Positions 45,701 through 52,645 of a stretch of 64,000 bases of DNA are shown in pieces. The DNA comes from Pseudoxanthomonas suwonensis. GTDB lineage: Bacteria > Pseudomonadota > Gammaproteobacteria > Xanthomonadales > Xanthomonadaceae. Every line of letters starts with the position of its first letter. Within the stretch, counting starts at the first letter, position 1. The notes below the pieces were generated by a model. The model made no database searches, had not been told where the DNA came from, and saw only the letters and a program-made list of their open reading frames with translations. A program made the translations under genes and the position numbers. Where the stretch lies: positions 1,054,001 to 1,118,000 of the forward strand of contig NZ_CP011144.1 in the NCBI RefSeq assembly GCF_000972865.1, given 5' to 3'.

Positions 45701-48700
45701 TGCCTGTGCCCGGCGCCAGCGTCGTCGCCGGACAGGTGACAGCGCTCAGGCCCGGCAACGGGTCGGTCACCGCCACATCGCTCAGGGTCACGTCGCCAGT
45801 GTTGGTCACCAGGAACGCGTAGGCGATGGTGCTGCCTGCCGTATAAGGGCCGGTCGAGGTCACGCTCTTGGCGATGCTCAGGCCAGGGGCCTGCGCGATC
45901 GGTGTATCCACTTCGCTCGGCGTCGGCGTGTTGATCGGCGCCGGGGCCGGGTTGGTCGGCGTCGCCGGCGGCGTGCCGCGGGCCATCGCGCTGTTGTGCA
46001 CGTTGCCCGCTTCCACGTCGGCGGCCGTCACCGTGTAGCTCGCCGTACAGGTCATGTCCGCGCCCGACGCCAGCGTCGTCGCCGGACAGGCGACCGCGCT
46101 CAGGCCCGGCAACGGATCGGTCACCGCCACATCGCTCAGGGTGACGTCACCGGTGTTGGTCACCAGGAACGCATAGCTGATCGTGCTGCCTGCCGTATAA
46201 GGGCCGGCCGAGGTCACGCTCTTGCCGATGCTCAGGCCAGGGGCCTGTGCGATCGGCGTGTTCACTTCGCTCGGCGTCGGCGTGTCCACCGGCGTCGGCG
46301 TCGGATTGCCCGGCGTCACCGGCGGCGTGCCCTGGGCCGTGACGCTGTTGTGCACGTTGCCCGCGTCCACATCCGCGGCCGTCACCGTGTAGCTCGCCGT
46401 GCAGGTCATGTCCGCGCTTGGCGCCAGCGTCGTCGCCGGACAGGCGACCGCGCTCAGGCCCGGCAACGGGTCGGTCACCGCCACATTGCTCAGGGTGACG
46501 TCGCCGGTGTTGGTCACCAGGAACGCATAGGCGATCGTGCTGCCTGCCGTATACGGACCGGTCGAGGTCACGCTCTTGGCGATCGTCAGCGACGGCGCCT
46601 GCGCGATCGGCGTATCCACTTCGCCAGGCGTCGGCGTGTCCACCGGCGTCGGCGTCGGATTGCCCGGCGTCACCGGCGGCGTACCACTGGCCGTGGCGCT
46701 GTTGTGCACGTTGCCCGCGTCCACATCCGCGGCCGTGACCGTGTGGCTGCCGGTGCAGGTGGTCGAAGCCGTGGGTGCCAGCGTCGTGGCCGCACAGACG
46801 GCGGCCGCGTCCAGCTGCCCATCGTGCACCACGATGCCGCTCAGGTTCACGTCGCCCGTATTCGTCACCACGAACTGGTAGTCGATCACGTCGCCCACGG
46901 TGTATGGACCGGCCGAGGTCACCGACTTGACGATGGTCAGCCCCGGGTTCTGTACGGTCGGCGTGTCCACCTCGCTCGGTGTCGGCGTATCCACCGGCGT
47001 CGGCGTCGGATTGCCCGGCGTCGCCGGCGGCGTACCACTGGCCGTCGCACTGTTGTGCACGTTGCCGACCGCCACTTCCGCCGCGGTCACTGTGTGGCTG
47101 CCCGTGCAGGTGGTCGAAGCCGTCGGCGCCAGCGCCGTGGCCGCACAGACGGCGGCCGCGTCCAGCTGCGCATCGTGCACCACGATGCCGCTCAGGTTCA
47201 CGTCGCCCGTATTCGTCACCACGAACTGGTAGTCGATCACGTCGCCCACGGCGTATGGACCGGCCGAGGTCACCGACTTGACGATGGTCAGCCCCGGGTT
47301 CTGCGCGGTTTCGATGTCCACCTCGCTCGGCGGACTGTCCACGGCGGCACCCGTGGGAGGCGTACCCGTCGCGGTGGCGCTGTTATGCACCAGGCCGACA
47401 GCCACTTCCGCGGCCGTCACCGTGTGGCTGCCGGTGCAGGTGGTTTCCGCATCCGGGGCCAGCGTGGTCACGGGGCAGTTCGCCGCCGCATCCAGCCGCG
47501 CGTCGTTCACCAAAATGCCGGTCAACGCAACGTTGCCTGTGTTCTTCACCAGGAAGGCGTAGTCGATCACGTCGCCCTGCGTGTATGGCCCGCTCGACGA
47601 TTCGCTCTTGGTGACGGTGAGCTTGGGATCGGGGGTCACGAACGTCACATGGAACGCACAGTCCTCCGTCACCGGGCTGACGCTCCAGGTGTAGTTGCCG
47701 CCGCTGGGGCCGGTCAGCGTGCCAGGGCAGGTATTTGCTCCGGTCGGCGTGCTGATGACCGGCACCTGGCCGGGTGTACCGGGGGTGATGCTGAAGCTGG
47801 TGCCTTGGCCTTCCTCCACCACCTGTGGGGTAACGGGGGTCATGCTGCCGCCGACGATGGAGGGCGTGACCATCCAGACTTTGGCAAAGACCGCGGTGAC
47901 GGAGAGGTCCTGCGTGCCCATCCTCACGTGGCACTGGTCGCCACCGACGGACGTGCAATCGCCGGGCGTGATCCAGTGCTTGAAGATGGAACCGGAATCG
48001 GCGACCGCGCTCAGGTACGCCTCCTGGTCCCTGCCCAGAAGCTGGGCGCGGCAAGCCGTGCCGCCCGGTGAGGCGCATGCGAGCGTGCCGGGCACCGCCG
48101 TGACCTTGCCGGTACCCGCGCCCGTGGTGTTGACCGTGAGCGTGTGCTGCTGGTCGCTGACCGGGGTGCTCAGGCCATCGGTGTTGTTGGCCGCCACGCT
48201 GTCGGACATGCCGGCGGGCGGAGCCACGTTGACGACGGTCACCACGGGCGTGCCTGCCGCCGTGGCGGTGATGCCGGTGACGGTATAGACCAGGCTCTGG
48301 CCTACGGGCAGGCTGCCGGTGGTCGAGATGGGGCCGGTCCCGCTAGCCGCGCCGCAGGTGGCCGTGCTGCCAGGGGCCGGGGCACAGGTCCAGGCTGCCG
48401 TGCCGCTCACGCCCGTCAGTATCTGGGTGACGGCCGCACCATTGACGTCGATCGGGCCGTTGTTGGTGACGGTGACCGTGTAGGCGACCGGATTGCCCTG
48501 CAGGTAGGACGGCACGCCGCCATTGCCGACAGTGATGCCCATGTCCACCAGGGAGGTGGCGGCGCCGACGATGTTGGTCTTGACCAGCGGGCCGATGAAC
48601 GGGCTGACCGTATTGGCGCGAATGTCGTAGTCACCGTTGTTGATGACCGCCAGCGCGGCATTCGTCTGGTTGGTTTCGGCATTTGCCGGCACCGTGAAGG

Positions 48701-49823
48701 TGACGTTGAAGCTGCCTCCGTCACCGGCCACCAGGTCACCCACCGGGCATTCGATGTATGCACCGCGCAACGGATTGGTCGTGGCCGGCTGGACAGCCGA
48801 GCAACTGGCCGGATAGCTGCCCGACACGAAGGTCAGCGCCTTGCTGTCCTCGGTGAACGGCGCCGCCAGGCGCACCATCGAACCCAGCGCATAGACGCCG
48901 GTGTTGTTGACGTAGTTGTAGGTATAGGTGACCTGCTCGCCAGGCTTGGTGGTGGACGGTCCGGCGGCGGCCACGGTCAGGCCCGGCATCTTGGAGCCGA
49001 CCACGTCGAGATAGACCTGGGCCGTATGGGCGGCCGCGCTTGGCGAACAGTTGGCGACGAATATCTTCAGCAGGACCTGGTCACCCACGTCCAGTTGGCC
49101 GTTGCCGGGCGCGATGTCGAAGCCCTGCCAATTGGTGAACTTGTAGTCTCCGAAGTTCTGCCACGGAATGCCGGGCTGGTTGGCGTAGTTGAAAGTCTGG
49201 AAGAGCTGCCTGTTCTTGGTCAGGTTGACCACTTCCACGAAGAAGTACGGCTGCTCGTGCTTGGCGTGATTCGGATCGTTCAGTACCGGCGCCATCGCGA
49301 AGCGGATGTGCACCTTGCCGTCCACCGGATCGACGTCGGACAACGCCATGGTGACGGTCTGTTCGATCGAGGAACCCTTCAGGCTGCCACTGCCGCCGAC
49401 ACGGGCCGACACATTGCCCGAGAACGGATACCTCGGCCCGTTGCTGCCCGTGTTCGCCGCGGTGCCGGCACTGGTCAGCACCTGCGTCCGATAGACGTTC
49501 GTGTCGCCCGCGCCGCCCCTGTCCGCCCCCGTCTTGGTCAGGTCCAGTTGGTTCGGCAACCCCACCAGGCCGCTGCTGGTTGGCGGCACCGACGGGAGGC
49601 CGGAACCGGAACGGTTGTAGTCCTTGATGGTCCAGCTGGAGAAATTGCCGGTTTCGAACCCACCGTTCTGGACCTGCGCCTGCGCCACGGGTGCGAACAG
49701 CAGCAGGGTGGCCATGGCAGCGGCGGAACTGCCGCGCGGCCAGCCGGCGCGCAATGCCCGCGTTGCGCCGGCGGCGCGCATGATCCAGGTGGCGGTAGTT
49801 GCTGAGGGGCGGAAAACGTTCAT
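42732..49823 (-). CDS. Giant DUF11-type repeat surface protein with C-terminal OmpA-like domains
   Basis: 2363 residues. A long signal peptide of about 50 residues (ends LLLFAPVAQAQ) precedes an N-terminal domain with NGGFETGNFSSWTIKD, similar to carbohydrate-binding modules. Ig-like DUF11 domains and an InlB-B-type segment (LTVNTTGAGTGKVTAVPGT) follow, then ten tandem DUF11/DUF7507 repeats of about 117 residues with PGL.I.KSVTS.GPY and FLVTNTGDVTLS, the middle six almost identical. Near the C-terminus are a SdrD-B-like module (ILGTVFDDRDGDGWQD), a degenerate OmpA-like domain, and a good OmpA domain (LFDTDKSAIKPEF, GHADRRGSDAYNLALGLRRA) that should bind peptidoglycan. It is probably an adhesin or surface fibre. 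It is translationally coupled to the downstream barrel gene. The ATG at 49823 is chosen because it starts the signal peptide. Confidence 0.85.
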   Translation of the reverse strand: MNVFRPSATTATWIMRAAGATRALRAGWPRGSSAAAMATLLLFAPVAQAQVQNGGFETGNFSSWTIKDYNRSGSGLPSVPPTSSGLVGLPNQLDLTKTGADRGGAGDTNVYRTQVLTSAGTAANTGSNGPRYPFSGNVSARVGGSGSLKGSSIEQTVTMALSDVDPVDGKVHIRFAMAPVLNDPNHAKHEQPYFFVEVVNLTKNRQLFQTFNYANQPGIPWQNFGDYKFTNWQGFDIAPGNGQLDVGDQVLLKIFVANCSPSAAAHTAQVYLDVVGSKMPGLTVAAAGPSTTKPGEQVTYTYNYVNNTGVYALGSMVRLAAPFTEDSKALTFVSGSYPASCSAVQPATTNPLRGAYIECPVGDLVAGDGGSFNVTFTVPANAETNQTNAALAVINNGDYDIRANTVSPFIGPLVKTNIVGAATSLVDMGITVGNGGVPSYLQGNPVAYTVTVTNNGPIDVNGAAVTQILTGVSGTAAWTCAPAPGSTATCGAASGTGPISTTGSLPVGQSLVYTVTGITATAAGTPVVTVVNVAPPAGMSDSVAANNTDGLSTPVSDQQHTLTVNTTGAGTGKVTAVPGTLACASPGGTACRAQLLGRDQEAYLSAVADSGSIFKHWITPGDCTSVGGDQCHVRMGTQDLSVTAVFAKVWMVTPSIVGGSMTPVTPQVVEEGQGTSFSITPGTPGQVPVISTPTGANTCPGTLTGPSGGNYTWSVSPVTEDCAFHVTFVTPDPKLTVTKSESSSGPYTQGDVIDYAFLVKNTGNVALTGILVNDARLDAAANCPVTTLAPDAETTCTGSHTVTAAEVAVGLVHNSATATGTPPTGAAVDSPPSEVDIETAQNPGLTIVKSVTSAGPYAVGDVIDYQFVVTNTGDVNLSGIVVHDAQLDAAAVCAATALAPTASTTCTGSHTVTAAEVAVGNVHNSATASGTPPATPGNPTPTPVDTPTPSEVDTPTVQNPGLTIVKSVTSAGPYTVGDVIDYQFVVTNTGDVNLSGIVVHDGQLDAAAVCAATTLAPTASTTCTGSHTVTAADVDAGNVHNSATASGTPPVTPGNPTPTPVDTPTPGEVDTPIAQAPSLTIAKSVTSTGPYTAGSTIAYAFLVTNTGDVTLSNVAVTDPLPGLSAVACPATTLAPSADMTCTASYTVTAADVDAGNVHNSVTAQGTPPVTPGNPTPTPVDTPTPSEVNTPIAQAPGLSIGKSVTSAGPYTAGSTISYAFLVTNTGDVTLSDVAVTDPLPGLSAVACPATTLASGADMTCTASYTVTAADVEAGNVHNSAMARGTPPATPTNPAPAPINTPTPSEVDTPIAQAPGLSIAKSVTSTGPYTAGSTIAYAFLVTNTGDVTLSDVAVTDPLPGLSAVTCPATTLAPGTGMTCTASYTVTAADVEAGNVHNSAMARGTPPVTTANPTPTPINAPTPGQVDTPIAQAPGLSIGKSVTSTSPYAQGSTIAYAFLVTNTGDVTLSDVAVTDPLPGLSAVTCPATTLAPGTGMTCTASYTVTAADVDAGNVHNSATASGTPPATPGNPTPSPVPTPTPGDVDTPITQLPGLTVVKTAVEGSHGVGDAIAYRFVVTNTGNVTLSDIQVNDALLDAPAACPVTMLAAAASTTCTGAYTVTQADVDVGSVHNVATATATPPGASAQPISSEPAEVTTPIAQHPAIVTAKTAVLSVDGATPGMANIGDVITYAVTATNTGNVTLADVAVEDTLDGYAPTLLACVPTTLAPGETATCASYDHTVTVADANRAGGSLDNRVEASATALMGGSVSFTVTAQGNAMMAVEPDPMQLRMVKTASPRDVKVGDLVRYTLSIQNTGTTPLVNGVIVDTPPAGFSYVEGSLVVRDADNAGRLVNQHPLDIDQIDIPAGHTATVAYLLRVGAGVRPGIHSNSALVRDSGEPASNVATADVQLTGDPMLDESLILGTVFDDRDGDGWQDSAALSGVRVQGGFAPGAYVANSTTVDRGNGPQPEADASSPLLHGIAIGAIAGRESDADPAVAHRVVVSQTLASLDFTDGFVLTSDEGVSVRMDAAGGTTVERTGKAAKGLTAAAPSVARRISRMADGYRVDYVIRNEGVDERGIPGVRIASLEGLLVETDQFGRYHLAGIEGGRWERGRNFMLKVDPATLPPGSALTTDNPQLRRVTPGLPVRFDFGVKLPPGVADEGRQEVELELGEVMFDPGSAALRAPYLPVIEQMAAQVRQHGAGEVVISANGGSQALAYDRAKAVREALLAALDPELAQAVTVSLRTDLADPRSTLLSLGQSPLLGTVLFDTDKSAIKPEFAPVIERIAADIERLGGGTVGVVGHADRRGSDAYNLALGLRRANAVHEAIASLLSAEARSRLRVEVDDDPTAPVGPQSHQGEQ
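45176..47297 (-). repeat. Six near-identical ~353-bp tandem repeats inside the giant gene
   Basis: Units start (minus strand) near 47297, 46946, 46593, 46239, 45885 and 45530 and end at about 45176. Each encodes 117-118 residues. Stretches such as GTGTTGGTCACCAGGAACGC and GGTGTATCCACTTCGC-type linkers recur almost unchanged. Flanking units on both sides are clearly diverged. Confidence 0.88.
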
Positions 49824-49877
49824 GAGCGATCTCGATGACTCAGGTGCAGCCGTGAAGGTGTGATTGGCCAATCCCGT

Positions 49878-49896
49878 GGCCGGGGCCTCCCCGGCC
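49878..49896. other. Palindrome before the giant repeat gene
   Basis: GGCCGGGG-CCT-CCCCGGCC lies in the 120-bp spacer between the DUF3617-like gene and the giant gene. It could attenuate transcription of the downstream genes. No T-tract. Confidence 0.35.
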
Positions 49897-49943
49897 CGAA
49901 TCGCCATTGCATTGCCGGCCGCGCATGTGGCGCAGCCGTTGCC

Positions 49944-50522
49944 TCAATGGTGGTGGTGCCCCAGCGCGCGTCGTGCGTCGTCCACCGGGTGCACGGTGAT
50001 GCCGTTGGGCAGCACCATCTCCCCCGGCTGCTGGCCCGGCCTGCAGTCGCCCAACCGGCGCCCTTGGAACGCCACCGGGCCGACGTTGCTCTGCGGAGAC
50101 TTGGGGTAGGCGAAGCTGTAGGTCCCGCTGTACATCGCTTGCGGGTCACCCGACAGCTTCACCTGCATTCGCCGGACCCGGCCCTCGGTCTCGCATACGG
50201 TGTTGACCTCGTACCCCTGGCCGGCTTCCCCTGCGATCTTGATCTCGCTGCAGCCTTCCTTCGCCGGCAGGAGGAAGAACGGGATGACCCGCTCGGCATC
50301 GCGATTGGTGCACTGCTGCACCGTCACCGGCCCCTGCTGCATGCCGCCCAGCCCATCCGGGGCATGGGGTTGCATCGTCACTTCCCACAGCCCTGCCTTG
50401 CGCTGTGGCAGGTCGGCATAGGGATCGGCGCGCCCGTCACCCGCAGGCGCACCTTGCGTCGCAAGGGACGCATTCGGCAGCAAGGCGAACAAGCCCCACG
50501 CCGCGCATTTCAGGTATCGCAT
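49944..50522 (-). CDS. Exported DUF3617-like protein with a poly-His C-terminus
   Basis: 192 residues. The N-terminus MRYLKCAAWGLFALLPNASLA is a signal peptide. The mature part has LPQRKAGLWEVTMQPHAPDG, the Trp-containing start of DUF3617 domains. QQCTNRDAERVIPFF, EGCSEIKI and NTVCETEGR supply conserved Cys residues, and YSGTYSFAYPK follows. The last residues are ALGHHHH, a natural run of four His that could bind metal. The start at 50522 begins the signal peptide; the frame extends 54 codons upstream. It is the first gene of the minus-strand island (this gene, giant repeat protein, barrel protein) and has its own promoter candidate at 50688-50716. Confidence 0.78.
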   Translation of the reverse strand: MRYLKCAAWGLFALLPNASLATQGAPAGDGRADPYADLPQRKAGLWEVTMQPHAPDGLGGMQQGPVTVQQCTNRDAERVIPFFLLPAKEGCSEIKIAGEAGQGYEVNTVCETEGRVRRMQVKLSGDPQAMYSGTYSFAYPKSPQSNVGPVAFQGRRLGDCRPGQQPGEMVLPNGITVHPVDDARRALGHHHH

Positions 50523-50687
50523 CACCCCAACCCCACTGCTTCGACCATTGGCACAATCCGCTTGCCCCATAAAACTTCCGCGCGCGCGAAGCCGTCCTAG
50601 GCGACAGCCAGGGACACGGAGGATGGACAAGGAGGCAGACGCGAGGCCGCCGGGATGGCGCCTCCCCTCTGTTACGTCTGACACAAA

Positions 50688-50716
50688 ATATTAGTGATCA
50701 ACTTCACATATCGCAA
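50688..50716 (-). promoter_or_regulatory. Putative promoter of the surface-protein island
   Basis: On the minus strand TTGCGA (50711-50716) and TAATAT (50688-50693) are separated by 17 bp, in a conspicuously AT-rich patch (about 50665-50760). It would drive the DUF3617-like gene and probably the giant repeat and barrel genes, with a leader of about 160 nt. The remainder of 50523-50982 has no convincing gene. Confidence 0.55.
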
Positions 50717-50982
50717 GCAAAACCTTCACTCCTTCTTAATACTTGCCTTCCTTAGCCCATAGGAACCTATCGGCCGCGACCGCCATCCGCTTGACTGCGC
50801 AAGAGGCATTCGCGAATCCAAGATCGCGCCCGGCATTGCGCGTGTCCTGGCGCCGGTACGGCGCAGCCGACGAGGCACTCAGCCCTCGTCCGCCCGAAGC
50901 CAACCAACCTTCCGAAGGCAAGAGCCATGCCACCGAATGCATCGCTGTCCCTCGTGCTGGCGCGATGGGCGATAATCGGCGC

Positions 50983-51777
50983 ATGAATGCACACGCCCCC
51001 ACCGATCCACTGGTCATCGCCGGGAGGACCTATTCCTCGCGGCTGCTGACCGGCACCGGCAAGTTCAAGGATATGGAAGAGACCCGGCTGGCCACCGAAG
51101 CCGCAGGCGCGCAGATCGTCACCGTGGCCATCCGCCGCAGCAACATCGGCCAGAACCCCGGCGAGCCCAACCTGCTCGACGTGTTGCCGCCGGAGCGCTA
51201 CACGATCCTGCCCAACACCGCCGGCTGCTACACCGCCGAGGACGCGGTGCGCACCTGCCGCCTGGCGCGCGAGTTGCTCGACGGCCACACCTTGGTGAAG
51301 CTCGAAGTGCTGGGTGACCAGCGCACCCTGTACCCGGACGTGGTGCAGACGCTCAAGGCCGCCGAACTGCTGGTGGCCGACGGCTTCGACGTGATGGTCT
51401 ACACCAGCGACGACCCGATCCTGGCCCGCCAGCTCGAGCAGATCGGCTGCTGCGCGGTGATGCCGCTGGCCGCGCCGATCGGCTCGGGCCTGGGCATCCA
51501 GAACCGCTACACGCTGCTGGAGATCATCGAGAACGCCAAGGTTCCGGTGCTGGTTGACGCCGGCGTGGGCACCGCCTCCGACGCGGCCATCGCCATGGAG
51601 CTGGGCTGCGACGGCGTGCTGATGAACACCGCCATCGCCGGCGCCAGGGACCCGGTGCTGATGGCCAGCGCCATGCGCAAGGCGGTCGAGGCCGGGCGCG
51701 AGGCGTTCCTGGCCGGGCGCATCCCGCGCAAGCGCTACGCCAGCGCGTCCTCGCCGGTGGACGGGCTGATCGCCTGA
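50983..51777 (+). CDS. thiG: Thiazole synthase
   Basis: A 264-residue TIM-barrel enzyme that assembles the thiazole phosphate of thiamine from deoxyxylulose phosphate, dehydroglycine and ThiS-thiocarboxylate. [20 protein letters not shown] at the start, [21 protein letters not shown], the Schiff-base Lys in [45 protein letters not shown] and [10 protein letters not shown] are diagnostic. The ATG at 50983 gives the standard N-terminus; GATAAT at 50971-50976 may be a -10 so close that the message is almost leaderless. The frame is open 80 codons upstream without similarity. trmB follows after 2 bp. Its partner thiS is 12 kb away. Confidence 0.95.
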   Translation: MNAHAPTDPLVIAGRTYSSRLLTGTGKFKDMEETRLATEAAGAQIVTVAIRRSNIGQNPGEPNLLDVLPPERYTILPNTAGCYTAEDAVRTCRLARELLDGHTLVKLEVLGDQRTLYPDVVQTLKAAELLVADGFDVMVYTSDDPILARQLEQIGCCAVMPLAAPIGSGLGIQNRYTLLEIIENAKVPVLVDAGVGTASDAAIAMELGCDGVLMNTAIAGARDPVLMASAMRKAVEAGREAFLAGRIPRKRYASASSPVDGLIA

Positions 51778-51779
51778 CG

Positions 51780-52556
51780 ATGACCGACCCGTTCGCCAGC
51801 GACGGGGCCAAGGCCCCGCCCAAGCCCTACACCGCCAGCGAAGGCCGCCGCGAGATCCGCAGCTTCGTCCTGCGCCAGGGCCGCTTCACCCCGGCCCAGC
51901 AGCGCGCCTTCGACGAGGCCTGGCCGCGTTTCGGCCTGGACTACGCCGGCGCCCCGCGCGACCTCGATGCCGCCTTCGGCCGCGCCGCGCCGAAGGTGCT
52001 GGAGATCGGCTTCGGCAACGGCGAGGCGCTGCGCTTCGCCGCGCGCCAGGATCCGGCGCGCGACTACATCGGCCTGGAGGTCCACGCCCCCGGCGTAGGC
52101 CGGCTGCTCAACGCCCTGGCCGCCGACGGCAGCGACCACGTGCGCGTGTACCACCACGACGCGGTCGAGGTGCTGCGGCACGAGATCGCCGACGGCGCCC
52201 TGGACGAAATCCGGATCTACTTCCCCGACCCCTGGCACAAGAAGCGCCACAACAAGCGCCGCCTGGTGCAGCCGGAGTTCGCCGCGCTGCTGGTGCGCAA
52301 GCTGCGCCCCGGCGGGCGCCTGCACCTGGCCACCGACTGGGAGCCCTATGCCGAGCACATGTGGGACGTGCTCGAGGCCACGCCGGGGCTGGCCAACCAC
52401 GCCGGCCCGCGCGGCCACGTGCCGCGCCCGGAATGGCGGCCGGAGACCCACTTCGAGCGCCGCGGCGTGAAACTGGGCCACGGCGTCTGGGACCTGCTCT
52501 ACGACCGGATCGACGACCACGCCGCGGCAACGGCGCTAAACTCGCCGGCAACATGA
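51780..52556 (+). CDS. trmB: tRNA (guanine-N7)-methyltransferase TrmB
   Basis: A 258-residue SAM-dependent enzyme that methylates G46 in the tRNA variable loop. A 60-residue basic N-terminus with [20 protein letters not shown] precedes [18 protein letters not shown] (SAM-binding motif I), [35 protein letters not shown] (the TrmB signature with the catalytic region) and [14 protein letters not shown]. Separated from thiG by only 2 bp, as in related genomes. A 25-codon ORF overlaps its stop (ATGA at 52553) but looks spurious. Confidence 0.95.
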   Translation: MTDPFASDGAKAPPKPYTASEGRREIRSFVLRQGRFTPAQQRAFDEAWPRFGLDYAGAPRDLDAAFGRAAPKVLEIGFGNGEALRFAARQDPARDYIGLEVHAPGVGRLLNALAADGSDHVRVYHHDAVEVLRHEIADGALDEIRIYFPDPWHKKRHNKRRLVQPEFAALLVRKLRPGGRLHLATDWEPYAEHMWDVLEATPGLANHAGPRGHVPRPEWRPETHFERRGVKLGHGVWDLLYDRIDDHAAATALNSPAT

Positions 52557-52645
52557 GCGTCGCGCCGCCGCCCGAACCCGAACCCGCCGCCACCGGCCGC
52601 GCACGCCGCTCCGCCTACGCCTCGCCATAAGGACCCCGGCGCGCA

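Noticed and set aside
42747..48071. 1774-codon open frame antisense to the giant repeat gene
   Set aside because: It is an Arg/His/Gly-rich shadow created by high GC and by the repeats; the opposite strand encodes a protein with signal peptide, known domains and coupling to its neighbour.
36618..50760. tRNA-Gly as the attachment site of an island reaching to thiG
   Set aside because: No duplicate of the tRNA 3' end was found near 50.5-51 kb and no integrase gene is present; the thiS/thiG split therefore does not look tRNA-mediated.
50523..50982. TPP riboswitch before thiG, or an N-terminal extension of ThiG
   Set aside because: The CUGAGA and the conserved second half of a TPP element are absent; the upstream in-frame codons do not resemble ThiG and the ATG at 50983 gives the standard N-terminus.
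52553..52630. 25-codon ORF overlapping the trmB stop by ATGA
   Set aside because: Pro/Glu/Arg-rich with no recognisable feature; probably a chance ORF before the SLC13 gene, although a leader peptide cannot be excluded.
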